The notes below the pieces were generated by a model that was not told the DNA's origin, did not search any database, and saw only the letters and a list, made by a program, of their open reading frames with translations. DNA of 64,000 bases from Ciona intestinalis (lineage: Eukaryota > Chordata > Ascidiacea > Phlebobranchia > Cionidae). Below, in pieces: positions 12,201 to 24,605 of the stretch. Location of the stretch: NCBI RefSeq assembly GCF_000224145.3, contig NC_020166.2, positions 8,714,745 to 8,778,744 on the forward strand. Reading direction: 5' to 3'. A program made the translations under genes and the position numbers. Numbering within the stretch: the stretch's first letter is position 1; every line of letters begins with the position of its first letter.

Positions 12201-13224
12201 ACCTTCTTTACTAGCATGTGCCATCACAAATAACATTATGCACACTATGGTGACTAAAATTTTTCACTGCAACAACTTTTTTTCAAACATTTTAATTTTG
12301 CCTAGTAACGGACAGCAACAGCAGAAGTCTTCAGGAAAGTTCAGGTAAGCAGATCACTTCACCTTTTTAAATGTTTTTTTGATAAAAGCATGAACATAAT
12401 TTTTTTCCTTGTGAAAGTTTTTGTTTTTTCTTTCTTTTGCATGGAACGTAATTAATAACCTCTTTTATAAATTGATTATTTTTTTTAGTAGGTCTGTAGG
12501 TTGCAGTTTTACCTTTAGATATTTGTTTAGGACCTAAATAAGATTACTACTTTATATCTTAGTACACACACAAAATTCTATTTTAATTTGCAACACTATT
12601 TTGACAACCTTTCAGCGACGAGAATGACCGATTTTGATTACTCAGGTTATTGTAGTTCATAGCTCTGTAGCACACATTGATTTATCGTAGTTAACAGTTC
12701 AGCAAATCTGATGCACAATAACAAAGTTTGTTGCATGTGCTACTTTTCTATTAAAATAAACTGTTTGTACAGCTCCAACTGATTAAACTGTATGTGCGGT
12801 ATACACTCAGTTCTCATATTGAAAGTTGTATACAAAGCTAACATAGATATCTGCATTGATACTACTGTATGTATAGCAATACTAGCTATCTAACATTCAC
12901 TAACATTTCATGCTTGCTTAGTTTTCTATCTCCACAAAGGTAAGGTTTTTTTTACCTTTTCAAACAAAAGTTATTACATAATGTATGAAATAATGTTTAT
13001 TTTTGCTTTACAGTTGTTATAGTATTTTTTTGTAGTGTAAAATTTGCTTGGCGGTTTGTATGCTTGTAAAGATTATGCATGTCTTGTATTGATACACAAT
13101 TCCTGTACAGTTATAGTGATTGTTGTTTGGTGGAATTAGATGGTATTTGGACTCTTTAATAAACATTGTGTGATTATTTTTTTATTTCAGATCTGCTAAA
13201 ATTCACCCCGGGGAATATTACTGA
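279..13224 (+). CDS. PROM1: Prominin (CD133 family), 3' part of gene, multi-exon
   Basis: Pentaspan glycoprotein of plasma-membrane protrusions and cholesterol-rich microdomains; the N-terminal exons lie before the window. Exons by splice sites and phase: 279-581, 2034-2175, 2565-2724, 3450-3602, 4417-4543, then either 5256-5353 or 7298-7389, then 7971-8117, 8434-8521, 8861-8962, 9450-9587, 10083-10232, 10546-10635, 11011-11126, 12055-12102, 12306-12344 and a terminal exon (12616-12637, or 13191-13224). Both middle choices close in frame (638 or 640 aa visible). Recognised by alignment from memory to human PROM1: LNDIP block in exon 2, a membrane segment followed by LLGMLCGGCG in exon 4, GWILMLLVTLTF membrane segment in exon 5, CEGNSSIYTALQL after the alternative exons, and the last membrane span ending MKLAKYYRRL in exon 11011-11126. 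Many N-glycosylation sequons fit the extracellular loops. The intron after 2175 reads as GC-AG. Which vertebrate paralogue is closest is not resolved. Confidence 0.93.
613..808 (+). mobile_element. MITE copy, forward
   Basis: Starts about 30 bp after the donor of prominin exon 279-581. Family hallmark: terminal inverted repeats of about 27 bp (outer part TAGTAGGGTGGGGGAAGATG and its complement), total about 190 bp, TA-rich flanks, no coding capacity. This matches the type of Ciona MITE described in the literature (Cimi-like); the name is inference. Confidence 0.85.
950..1320. repeat. Minisatellite, about 54 bp unit in 108 bp pairs
   Basis: Tandem copies of a unit containing GAATGTTATGGCATCTTACC alternate with a variant (ATGGCAAACTTACATTAC), giving a higher-order period near 108 bp (copies begin near 1080 and 1187). 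It lies in a prominin intron. Short open frames here are repeats of the unit, not genes. Confidence 0.8.
2774..2961 (-). mobile_element. MITE copy, reverse
   Basis: In the prominin intron 50 bp after exon 2565-2724. The left terminal repeat has lost a few bases (GGGTGGGGGATGGGACA) and the right end reads CCATCTTTCCCCACAGTA. Confidence 0.75.
4074..4410 (+). mobile_element. tRNA-derived SINE, near full length
   Basis: The tRNA-like head (TAGCACAGTTGGTTAGCG as A box region, GTTCAAGGC as B box region) is followed by a unique body (CTTAGGCAAAACACTTAACG, then CACCCACAAAGTAATATA), the block ATGAAACAGAACACCCTTGT, and an ATTT-rich tail. It ends within a few bases of the acceptor of prominin exon 4417. 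It fits the Ciona composite SINE class (Cics-like, by inference). Confidence 0.75.
5256..5353 (+). CDS. Prominin alternative exon 6a
   Basis: 98 nt, enters in phase 0 after exon 4417-4543 and leaves with two bases over, joining 7971 as a Thr codon. It encodes FLDDVLWKTYGSLLG, then IKLYTDSYVPLDFSG, then VLT. Preceded by a pyrimidine tract and CTAAG, followed by GTAAGA. It matches the second extracellular loop of vertebrate prominin (region before the conserved Cys). Joining it to 7298-7389 breaks the frame, so the two must be alternatives. Confidence 0.8.
5478..6095. repeat. Large foldback (inverted repeat) element, about 600 bp
   Basis: Left arm about 5478-5760, right arm about 5835-6095, roughly 90% complementary by eye; both contain CGTTTTTATTTGGTAATGGC in opposite orientation. 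The centre holds two direct copies of GACTAATGATACCATATA. No coding capacity. It sits between the two mutually exclusive prominin exons. Confidence 0.8.
6466..6656 (+). mobile_element. MITE copy, forward, GTGGGGTAAG subtype
   Basis: Begins CTGTGGGGTAAGATGGGACA and ends CCACTACCAACCTACTATA. This subtype has GGGGTAAG in place of GGGGGAAG in its terminal repeat. Confidence 0.75.
7035..7214 (+). mobile_element. MITE copy, forward
   Basis: Between prominin exons 6a and 6b, 84 bp before exon 6b. Slightly short; both ends intact. Confidence 0.8.
7298..7389 (+). CDS. Prominin alternative exon 6b
   Basis: 92 nt with the same entry phase (0) and exit phase (2) as 5256-5353; flanked by TTTTAG and GTAAGT. 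It encodes FADRILNASGLSIGS, then IINNTNVDLTIYDVF. It aligns with exon 6a at F-x-D-x-(V/I)-L at the start and a hydrophobic end before the shared ACEGN exon, which suggests an old exon duplication. Two extra N-glycosylation sequons (NAS, NNT) are present only in this version. Confidence 0.8.
10676..10964 (-). mobile_element. SINE tail fragment followed by reverse MITE
   Basis: 10676-10790 is the SINE 3' body in reverse (TTATAACAGAGGTGTTTTGT). 10798-10964 is a reverse MITE ending CCCTACAGTACTATA, 46 bp before prominin exon 11011. Confidence 0.65.
11218..11500 (+). mobile_element. tRNA-derived SINE, diverged
   Basis: Head with GATCAGCGCGCCTGCCTCC and GCTTGTCGTTGCCACCATTG, body with CACAAAGTAACATACATGG and GGCACGAGGTGT. 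Located in the prominin intron after exon 11011-11126. Confidence 0.65.
12306..13224 (+). CDS. Prominin alternative C-terminal exons
   Basis: After exon 12306-12344 (phase 2) two endings are open. Choice 1: acceptor before 12616, tail SDENDRF and stop TGA 12635-12637, with AATAAA at 12755-12760. Choice 2: acceptor before 13191, tail RSAKIHPGEYY and stop TGA 13222-13224, with AATAAA at 13621-13626. An 18 nt microexon, 12922-12939 (TTAG before, GTAAGG after), keeps phase and would add SFLSPQ to choice 2. Variable C-terminal cytoplasmic tails are a known feature of prominins. Transcript evidence is not visible here. Confidence 0.6.
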
Positions 13225-13626
13225 TGTTGCTCAATTGGTTCGCTACAAACAGATGTAGATAATCAGGCTGCTGCCTTCAACAGAATCTTCAAACTTGGAA
13301 ATTTCTCTGATTTGGTGTCACTGTGTAATGCCAGTTTATCGCTGCTTGTATCGCACTTTGCCATATAACTTGTACACCCTTCTGTACATAGCGCATTGTA
13401 AATCATTTATTTTGTTTTGATATTTTGTACCCCCCAATCCCAAAGTGATAAATAATCGGTAAAAGTGCATTATTTTTATCAAGGTACCACACATGAAATT
13501 TTATTATTATTAGTATTTAGATAGTGTTAGATACTCAATTTAGGGATGTGGTCTGGGAAACTGTAATCGTTTTCTGTTTTTTTTTAATCTGCATTAGTTC
13601 CTGTCTAACTCTTTACCAAAAATAAA

Positions 13627-14681
13627 CCATTTTTCGTCCAAACAGTGAAATGTTATTGTGTCTGATTATGTTAGTATCTAGTCTGTCCTTTTGTGTTTAC
13701 CAACTGGGATAACACACATATCTTCAGTCTTTTGTCCAATGAGAAGTGACAAAGCAACTATTATTGGCATAAAGTGGAAACAATTTAACTTTACAGCCAG
13801 TCATAATTTCTTTCTGTTTAATTGTTTTCGATAAATGACTATTTTAAATGTTGGAAAATTGGAAAATCTAAAGCTCTGATGGTAATGGTCATCTGTTGTA
13901 CCACAATCCGTATATAAGCGGGTTTATATCAGGAATTTTAAACTAGTTGTCTTAGGACTTCTGTATTTTGGAGTGCATTTCTATTAAAAAATATGGCATC
14001 AGATTTGTCTAACATTTAAAAGTAATGTGCTTTACATACAGTAACTTTATGGTTTTGCTTTTAATCATGTCCTACTTCTTAAATATAAAACGGAAACAGG
14101 TGCTTGCGCTCATCCGATTTTACCATGCATTTGAGATGGAGCGTTACGTTTTGTATTGTGACGTTGCAAGGCTACAGGTGTTTCGAATTTTTAGTACAAA
14201 GTGTGCGCTCGCAAGTACGCGATTTAAATATAAAATACGTTGATATTTTTTAGATATTATCATTGCTTAATGTAGTAACCATTGTTTGCCTAGTGTGCCA
14301 GTAAAAGTTTAAGTAATTTTTTTGTAAAATGTTAAATAATTCAGCAAAAAAATGGTAATACTGTGTGTTTTTAGTAAAACAACCTCTTCCTCTTACTGTA
14401 GGTCGTAGGGTTTATGATTGCCTTAATATTTTTCACAAATTTTAGAATATGAGACATAGTTAGAATAAATATGTTCATAAAATAATATTTTGAAACAGGT
14501 AGTGGTAATGAAATTAACACACAGGTAGTCGTAAATAATTAATGATCCATAGTTTATAATTCTATTTATTTTACCAAAATCGTTATTATTTCATACATAT
14601 AATTAATTATTTTGTTTGTATTTCATATTTTAAGGTATTGCCCAAGTAGTTATTTCCATTTTGCATTGTTTAAAAAAAATA
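13627..14681. other. Intergenic, prominin to TM9SF2
   Basis: AT-rich sequence after the prominin poly(A) signal at 13621-13626. I see no further coding exon, MITE or tRNA. It must hold the TM9SF2 promoter, but I cannot point to a TATA box with confidence. Confidence 0.5.
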
Positions 14682-17600
14682 ATGCAGTTGTCTGTTATAC
14701 AAGCGAGTTTTCTTCTAAACTTTGCTTCCATTACATTTGGATTTTATTTGCCTGGGTTGGCTCCTGTAAGCTACTGTGAGAAAGATAAAGAAAATTGCAA
14801 GGTTTGTATAAGCCTAGTTTGCTAATATCTAATCTTATACAGCCTTTATACATAGTGTTTTAGGTTAATTTAATGCTTGGTTATTTTAAGCAGCGTTGTA
14901 TAGTTAATTTATCAAGATAAATCATTTAATATGGCTGTTTATTTTGATACTAAACTTTTGTTACCCAATCTTTGTTTTTATTTTATACAATTTACTATAT
15001 TATAAAACATCAAACATGTATAATATATAAATGGTATTCTCATTTGGTTAATTGTGCCCCATTTTAATTTATTGAATTTGTGTATTACATTTTTAAAGTT
15101 TGGGAAATAACACTGAAATTTATGTTGAAGCACTGTATATACTTTTAAAGATATTGAGGCTTAAATAAGTATGGCCTAAAAACCATACGGTTAGGTGTTG
15201 TTCAAATGTCATTTGTTTTATATATATATTTCAAATGAGTAATAAAATTTCTAACAAAAAACTAACATTTTAGAATTCTTGTTTGAACCATGCAACCATC
15301 CACCTTTGTGTCGAAGTTTTAATGTGTGACAGAGATTATATATATCCTGTTGCATTGCACGATACTCATTGTTTCATCCAATTGTCTATTTATGTATCGG
15401 TGTCAATCATCTATTTCCCTTGTGTGGTTAGAACAGTATAACTAAATACACTAACCACCTATGAATATTAGGTTGTGTAAACAAGCAGAATATTGAATAT
15501 TATTACAATGATCTATGTGTGTACTAGTGCGCTATACCCAATATTATACAACTTAAATTTACGATACCTTTTTGCCAATTTTTGTATCTATGTATCTTAA
15601 AAAAATGGAAAATTACTGGCAATTACATATAGATATATAGATATACTGTAAATATGTTTCAGATAATAACGGATAATTTTATTGTTTGAAAATGTATCAT
15701 AAATACACAAACTAAAATAACACTATGTATCAAACATAAAAGAACACATTACCTGGTGTATTAAATTCTAGCAATTCATAAAACTAAAGTTTGATAAATT
15801 TAAAAAATCTAAAAATATAATATAAGTTACGTCATGTAACTTATACCTCGCCACCCAAGTTTTCATCAGAATTCTCAATGTTACTCCCATGTCCCAAACA
15901 ATATATTTGTTGACAGTCCAAGATCCCGGTGTATGTCAATCGTTTGGTCTCAGCAGAGTCGATAATCCCGTACGAATACTCAGCATTTGATTTCTGTGAA
16001 CCAGCTGACTCTTCCTCTTCTCCATCAGAAAACCTGGGACAAGTTTTGTTTGGGGAAAGAATCAGACCTTCTCCTTATTCAGTAAATTATTCTCATTATT
16101 TATGTTTTGTTAAAGGCTGTTTTAATCAGTTTTTAATGTCTGTTAAATAGTCTACTAAAGTACTGAATAATAAAAATAACGTGGGCCAAACAATCTTTTT
16201 AAATGAGAAAAATAAAATGTGTAAGTTTTGCTGCGGTTAAATTTTGACTCAAAACTAGTGGTATTGGCGCAAAAACATTGAGTTCTGGTCTAGAAAACAA
16301 TATAATTTGGCTCAGAAAGTCTTACTTGGCTGTTTTTCTTCTTTCAGTTCACCTTCAATAAATCTGAGAAATGTAAAAAGGCTTGCACAAAGTCTTATGA
16401 TACTTCAAAGAAGGAAGAAAATGAGAAATTAAAGTTCCTGCAATATGGCATGCTGTTTAGTTATGAGAACAAATGGTATAATAAAGTTTCCTTCAATATT
16501 GTCCTTTATCTACGTAATGTAAAACCGCATTTGTATTGTTTTTCTTTAAATAAGCATAGCTTTTTCAAAAGTGTGCATTTATGATTGAATGTATATTGTA
16601 TATGCTTATATTATCTAACATTACTTTTCTAATGGTTTACGTTATAGGCTATGCACTGTCTTATTAATTAGTAGTTTGTTTTAGGGTGGGGGAAGATGGG
16701 ACACCTTTAGTACACAATATCCAAGTTTCCTGATTCCTGATCGTGTTTTAAACATTTAACAACCGTATATGGGAGTCCTGAGGATACGGTTTAATAATTC
16801 TTTGAATGCTCTTTGTTTAATACCAATTTGGACGAGAAAATGGAATAAAAAGTTGTCCCATTTTCCCCCGTCTTACTATATATATATTTATATATATAGT
16901 TTGATATTTAAAAAAAATTGTGTTTAATTTTATATAATATATATATATATTTAAAAAAACCTGATGTTATTTTTTTTTCAGGATTGTTGACAACATGCCT
17001 ATCGCATGGTGCTACATGACCAGCACCAATGATAATTTCTGCAGCACCGGATTCCCTATTGGTTGTTATGTTGATGAAGAAGGCAATCCCAAAGATGCAT
17101 GTGTCATTGAAGTGAGTGGACAATTTTATTTTGTGTAACTTAACAGAAACAGTAACTATAAGTATGGTAGTTGCCAGACATGTTGTAACATTAACATGTT
17201 CTGGTGTTTTTTGTTTGGAAGACTTTTATACTATATGATGTATATTATGTACCTATAAATATACTAAACTGAATATGCTGTGCAATATTTGAAAACCACA
17301 GCATCTTACTTTTACAGAATAGAAACAATATTAACTGTACCTTTATGGTATACTGATACAGTAATGTGTTAATCATTGCTTTGTATAACACTTGAATTTA
17401 AAAAAAAAAATTCAAATAGGTTTAAATTTTGGCATTTTTAAACAGTATTTCAACATAAGTTGATATGAATAACAGTTCTGTTTATTATTATAGGAAGGAT
17501 ACAAGGTCCACAAGAACTCGTACATTGTGTTCAACCATGTAGCGATCACGATTTACTATAACAAAGGTGCTGTAGAAGGAGAAGGTGCTCGACTTGTTAA

Positions 17601-20600
17601 AGCCGTTCTTGAACCAATGAGGTAAAGATGCTGTGGATTTGCTTGGGAAATTTATAATTTTTGCTTGCTTTGTTAAAAGCGAACATAATTTCTTTCTTGA
17701 TAGAATAGACACTGTCCAGCTGCAGCATTGTGAGCCTGTCTCTAGCCCACATTATTTGAGTTAGAGGCTCGGTGCTGCTACCATTGTTAACACTTGGCAT
17801 ATGTGTCTTTTGTAACACTTAATGCTAGTTTCTCCGACCTAGTGACCCTAAAGAGTTGTATAAATTTTTAGCTGTACATTCTAAAATATCCTCCCAAACA
17901 GTAATCACCAACAATTTTTCACACAGTTACATTTATGCTAACTTATAAGGGGCCACAAGGTGTATGAAACAGAAACCGTGTTATAACGACTGAGTTGCCC
18001 CGCCATGCGAGTATAAATCTGCTACATACGGGGTAACTCGTTTAGCAGGAACAATGTGTATGAAACAAAAACCATGTTATAACGACTGCCATGCCTGAGC
18101 CACACTAGCATAAATATGTTACATATACCTGGTAATATAATAAAAGATGTTGCCCCTCCATCTAAGGCTAAATAATTTACATTAATATTAATTCATTCAT
18201 TCAATTTCTTTCAGCATTGCAACTGATGATTGTAACTTAGAAGCGAACCCACTAGTAATCCCCCATCCACCCAAAGATGGGAAACTTACTGGAAAATACG
18301 ACATCCCTTACACATACAGCATCCAATTCGAGGTGACTTCATAGGTCATAGAGTTTTTTTTTTAAATGGTGATTGTAAACATCGCCTTTGAAAATTAGTT
18401 GTAAATAGATATTTAAGCAAAACTATGTTTATATATGTATTTTTGGGCATTTTTTTCGAATTTATGATTGTTTTTTTTTTCATTTTTTGGGGGAAAGTCT
18501 AAGACTAAAGTTATTTTTATAAAATCTAAATTTTTTATTTATTTACAATCTTTTATAATTTAAATTTGGAATATTTTTGTTATCAGGCTGATGAACAAAC
18601 TCTTTGGGCATCGCGATGGGACTACATCCTTGATTCCATGGCTCATACCAATATCCAATGGTTCTCTATCATGAACTCACTCGTCATTGTCCTCTTCCTC
18701 TCAGGCATGGTTGCCATGGTCACCATTAGGAGCTTGCATAAAGATATTGCTCGTTATAATGACATGGAGTCGGTGGTAAGTTCAATTAATTTAAAATAAT
18801 CTTTAAAAAAAAATTTTTTTGAACATGTTATTTAGAAATATTGTATCAGCCTGTCAGGTGTGACTCATAAGGATTATGAAACAACACAATATTGTTATAA
18901 TGACATTGGTAGCAATTTTCTGGTTATCTGTTATCCTAAGACTTATTGTACCAAGGGTTATCATTAAGAAATATTATACCATAGCGGGCATGCCCCACAA
19001 GGTTTATAAAACATAACAGTATTTTTATAATGACATTATTTTACGCTGGTTTTTATATAAATTGCAGGAAGACGCACAAGAGGAGTTTGGATGGAAGTTG
19101 GTTCATGGAGATGTGTTTAGACCTCCTTCCAAAGCAATGTTGTTGTCTGTGTTTAATGGTGTTGGAACTCAGGTATGATAACAACATTTTTCTTGCGTAA
19201 AAGTTCTGGCATATTATATGTGGGTGAGGTCCTAGAGCGTGACATAAGACTTGGCCAGAATTGACCCGTACCCCATTCCCATTGACATAACACACATGGT
19301 ACTACCGCATGGTCCTTATCATGGGTTGAAGCATGTTGCTTCCTTGTCATGCAACAAGGGCTTTCTTAGTAATAGATGGGAGATCTTCCCTTGACAGTTC
19401 ATTCAAGAATAGATGCTTCTGTCTGGCACTTACATATGCTAGACATATGCCCAAGCTCCAAGCATGTTTCATATTCTTGGCCACAGATGGAGCAGTGTCA
19501 ACTTTTTTGTATAAAAGTTAGTGTAGTACCAAGTGGGTAGCTTAATTTCCCCTTGATTTAGCATCTCACTTATTAAAGATTACTTTTGCTGTTGCTTATA
19601 AATTTTCTCTACAATATAAAAAATACAGCTATTAACTTGTAGGTGCATTCCTTATACCTTAGTTCCTGTATCTTTTTTTATTTTTAAATCCTAAAATTGG
19701 CAGGTAATTTCGATGGCCTTTATAACTCTTGTCTTTGCTTGCCTTGGATTTTTGTCCCCAGCGAACCGTGGGGCTCTCGGAACAACTACAGTTATTGTGT
19801 TTGTGTGTCTTGGTACTGTGGCTGGCTATGTGTCAGCAAGACTTTACAAAAGTAAGTAAATGCGAAAGGTGCAATTACTGTTGCCAACAAATATAAATTG
19901 GCGCATAATTGTTAAAATTTTGGATTTTTTTGTTGTTTTAATAACCAGACGCCTAGCCAGTAATTAGGTTTATAAGGAGCGTGACATTGCTAATATGTAG
20001 TTACACTTGTAGTCACCAAACATAGGAAACCTTGTTGAATAATGTGGAAAATGTAGGGTACTTTAGATGTGCGTGTTATGCCTTTAATAAAAACTAATAT
20101 TATAATAAATAAAAAGTAATTAGTGCTTCTAACTAAATATTACCTACTCTAAACTGAAACGCTATTAACTGATTGTAAGTAAACGTGTTTTACCTCCCCA
20201 GCACTTGGTGGGGAAAAGTGGAAGACTAATGTGATGATGACTTCTTTCCTAATTTCTGGGTCTGTAGTTTTAATTCTACTAGTATTTTTACTCTAGTTGC
20301 ACTGAATAAGTGCATTAAAAACTGATTTTCTTGTCAGTTTTGTTACAAACATGATCTTACATATGGAATGACATGTTTGTATTGACACTGATTAAGAATA
20401 TGACAAAAACTATAAACCATTGATCATTTCAATGCCCAATAACAACGAATGAATTTTTGGCTGCAATGCATAATATGATGTAGATTGTAGAATAAGCATT
20501 TGGCCCACACTTTATCCTCCTATAATAAAGATTGTAAAAAAATCATAAAGCAAGTCAATATTCCCATAAAAATTAAATTGAAAAAAAAGAAGCAAACTTT

Positions 20601-23600
20601 AAACGTTTTTTCAATATTCTGTTTTATTGTACATAACTAAGGTCCTGCAGCATGACACCCTCTGGGGTCTGAAATCCAGGCCAGAATTATCTCATTTATT
20701 TAAAAAAAACAATCACTTATAAAATTATCTCCTAAATTCCGCTCAAACTGAAATTATCTTCAGGATTATTTTCGTTGTTTTTTTCCTGATGAACCTAATC
20801 CTGTGGGGAGAAGGAAGCTCTGCTGCGATCCCATTTTCCACCCTTGTCGCCATTCTTGCTCTCTGGTTTGGAATCTCGGTCCCTCTTACTTTCATTGGAG
20901 CATACTTTGGATATAAACGTCGTGTAAGTTGATATTTGTTTGATCTTTGCAATAAAGTGATTGGCAAACTGACAAAGTTCTCACGTTTTATTTTTTCTTT
21001 ACAAAAAAGTGGTTGGCTGAATTCTGACTTATGTACCAGGTACCAATTCATGCAAGTCATGTTATGTTACACAGATATAAGCAGTAGATAATTAAATAAC
21101 CTGTAATGTAATAACTAGTTTAATAATTCATAAACAAACACACACTGTGAGTTCTAAATATCCACAAAACAAGTTTCTAAAATACAAGATATGTTATTAT
21201 ACTTCTAAAATAAAACTTTTGTGTACTAAAACTATACCGCTAACATGGTAATTATATTAGACACTTAATTTTCCATTATCTTAATATATACCTTTTAGTA
21301 GTAAGTTTAATATTTCATTTCAATTGCATTAGCTTAGTACAATGGTAATAATTGGCATCTAGTGCTCATGCCACCACAACTGTGGTCAATTGTTCCCAAG
21401 TACATGGTAATTCTTATCATAGTGTTTTACTGTGTAGTGCTGAGGTTTACAGACTAGATGATGCACTGTCGTTTGTTGTAATTTGATACTAACCTTAAAT
21501 GCTTATAATAACAACATTTATGGCTAAAAGTTTGAAAAACCCTAATTTGTATAATTTAAGGAAAAACACTAGAATTGGTCTGTTTTGGCAATTAAGAAAA
21601 AAAAAACAGTTACGGCCAAAATACTACTTTAGGCTTACTGCCAAATATTACAAAAAACTACATGACCAAAAACTTAATAAACCCTGATTTTATAATTTAA
21701 GTAAAAAAACAAACAAATTGGGCTATTTTGGCCAAATAGTAGAAAAAACATTTATGACCAAAATAATTAACAAAATATGATATTATAATTTAACTTTATC
21801 TCCAGCCATTGGAACATCCAGTCCGTACAAACCAAATCCCTCGACAAATTCCTGATCAAGTTATTTACACCAAACCACTGACATGCATTGTTATGGGTGG
21901 AGTGTTGCCATTCGGATGCATCTTCATTCAGCTCTTCTTTATTCTTAACTCAATCTGGTAAGTGGGTTGCATTATAATGCATGAGCTAATGGTGGGCAGT
22001 CAGTTAATGAAAAATACTTGGTTTTTATACCTTTATAAGTGTCATATTTTTTTTAAAAACAGCGTTATATTTTTTATAATTTTAATGAAATCTTGGGAGA
22101 AATTGTTAAAACGCAGTTACACTTGTTGCAATATACTTTAGCTCTGTTTGTTTGTAAAGACAACAGCCAACAGCAGGGTAAAATGTGTTTTAGGTTTAAA
22201 ACTTCTGTGCTTTTACCCCCATTCTAAAGTTGTAGTGACATAATACCCCAACATTAAGTCTATCTGCCTGTGGTTATAGTTGTTTTTCTTCATTTAATTT
22301 GTTCATTTTAAATTAGACTTTGAAGTTTTGAACGCTGTTACATTATTTATATTCACACAATGCATTATTGTTTGATAATATGATGGTTTAAAGTCGCTCT
22401 GAACGACATGATCTTGGTTTTAACTTTTGTAATTACATAACTACCTTTTTACTAATATGAATCTCCAATTACATATTTCAAACTACTTGTATAAAAATAT
22501 CAACTGTTAACATGTTATAGGTATGACTATTTACAAGAATCTTGTTAATCTTAACTTGTGAATAGTCATATAATAATAGGGTGGGGGAAGATGGGACATA
22601 TTTTCATTTTATTTTATCCTCCCATTTGTTGGTAAACACAGAACAATCAAAGAATTATAAAACCGTATCATCACGACTCCCACGGACCGTTGTTATATGT
22701 TTAAAATACGATCAGGATATTTGGACATTATGTGCTAAAGGTGTCCCATCCCCCACCTACTATAATTGTTCCAACCTAGTGGTTAACTTTAAACCTTATA
22801 TTTCCCCAACACAGGTCCCACCAGCTTTACTACATGTTTGGATTCTTGTTCCTAGTCGTTACTATCCTGGTTATCACATGCAGTGAGACAACAATCCTTC
22901 TGTGCTATTTCCATTTAGCAGCTGAAGTCAGTTTTTTTATTAAATTTAAATAATAGATTCTTTTTTTGTTATTTTTAAACATTTATTGCTAGTCCAATGC
23001 TTTGGCAAAATAAATAATATAAATCCACTTCAAAAAAGTTTGCCCACTTAGTTACATATGTGGTAACTCGTCAGCAGGCATGAGGTGTATGAAACAAAAC
23101 ATTTATGGTATAACGAACCTGTAACCTAAAACCAAATCATGACCTAAAAAAAAAATTTAATATGTTTTAAATATCATAGATTAAAATGACCCAAATATAA
23201 TGTGACCTTAAAAACCATTAATAACCTAAACTAAGTTACGTTTTTATCATAAACATTAACCTTGTCTTGTGTTTAAACAGGATTATAGCCTAAAACAAAA
23301 TTAATATGTTGTGTCACAGACTCATAAATTGAAAAGATCCAAATAAACTGACCCTAAAAAGCCATAATAATCTAACTTAACCAAATTATATTTAAATAAC
23401 CCAAATAATCTGTGACCCTAAAAAGGCCTTAATAACAAGTAACAAAACCAAATTACGTTTTGGCAAAATTATTAACATTTTCTTATTTTTTAACAGGATT
23501 ATCGCTGGTGGTGGCGATCGTTTCTTACAGCCGGTTTCACAGCTGTCTACTTTTTCATTTACGCCATACATTACTACTTTAGCAAGCTTGCCATTGAAGG

Positions 23601-24186
23601 ATTTGCGTCAGCCATTATCTCACTTTGGCTACACACTCATCATGACAATTATGATTTTCCTCTTCACAGGTGAGAGTGAATACTATTTTGGTGTTGGTAG
23701 TTTTAGATTGAGGGTGAGGGTTAATTTTAATCAGTGCGTCAGAGAACTATAATGCCAGCCTATAGGTAACAAATTTTGTTTTACCTTATGGGTTGGCCAA
23801 ATTGTCAGTCGTACATTAAGAAAAAATAGGTAAATCCAATAAAAGCATAGCCAGATATATGGAACTAGTAAACAGGCAGTATTGTATGGAACAAAACACC
23901 AGTGTTGTCACTGCCCTGCCATATGAGAATAAATAAGTTACATTTATTCATACAGTCACTAGTAAAGAAAAAAGTCAGTTTAACAGTGTAGTTTTAGTTC
24001 AGAACGCATTGTGTTCAACATTACCAGTAAATTTAGAGTGTTTTTACTTCTTTGGTTTTAGCTTTTATGAGTAACATATCATAATGCAATCTGTTGGACT
24101 AATACTATGTTTCTACAGGAACCATTGGATTCACGGCATGTTACTACTTTGTCACTAAAATCTACAGCGTTGTGAAAGTAGATTGA
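14682..24186 (+). CDS. TM9SF2: Transmembrane 9 superfamily member 2 (nonaspanin)
   Basis: Nine-span endosome/Golgi membrane protein. Fifteen exons: 14682-14801, 15917-16081, 16348-16475, 16982-17111, 17494-17621, 18215-18332, 18587-18775, 19068-19172, 19704-19851, 20202-20259, 20764-20923, 21806-21957, 22815-22926, 23497-23669, 24119-24186. Start ATG 14682 gives a signal peptide leading into [12 protein letters not shown], the family's mature N-terminus. Other family blocks: [35 protein letters not shown]-like [19 protein letters not shown] (first span), [37 protein letters not shown], and C-terminus YSVVKVD (KxD Golgi/endosome sorting signal). These match TM9SF2 better than TM9SF4. Expected 650 aa (human about 663). 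Coding length is 1,954 nt, one more than a multiple of three: exon 14 carries a surplus base near 23621 (see findings). Donor of exon 10 (GTCTGT) is weak but required by phase. Confidence 0.95.
16678..16882 (+). mobile_element. MITE copy, forward
   Basis: In TM9SF2 intron 3, about 100 bp before exon 16982. Ends TTTTCCCCCGTCTTACTATA, flanked by a TA repeat. Confidence 0.85.
17713..18200 (+). mobile_element. Decayed SINE copies in TM9SF2 intron 5
   Basis: A worn tRNA-like head (GCTGCTACCATTG near 17773) is followed by two successive copies of the 3' body, each with ATGAAACA(G/A)AAACC(G/A)TGTTATA and CCATGC blocks (near 17962 and 18058). Confidence 0.55.
22573..22766 (-). mobile_element. MITE copy, reverse
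   Basis: In TM9SF2 intron 12, ending about 50 bp before exon 22815. Right end shortened (CCCATCCCCCACCTACTATA). Confidence 0.85.
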
Positions 24187-24605
24187 TAATGTGTCAAAAC
24201 TACGTCTACTATGCGCTTAATATCCATATATAGGTAACGTAAAGGGCAACAAGATTTTACCCTGTATTGACTTTTAGAGCTACGAATTTTACTCGAAAAG
24301 AAAAAAACATTGTATATCTATATTATTTAAATGGTGTGTAATTTTCAACCTCCTGGACGTCAATTTTACATTTAAAGTGAGCGCAGTAACGGTGTGTCAT
24401 ATTACACTTTCAAACACACATGTTTTTTCCTTTAATTAATATATTGTGTGTATAGTTTGTAAATACTTGGCGCTATTACAACGTTTGGTTAAGTTACCAC
24501 GGCCTATAGTTAGTCGTGCTACATATTTACCGTGCTGCATATTTACCACACATAGTTTCTTATATAATCCCGAACTGATACATATCGACTTGAGCCGCTA
24601 GGGCA

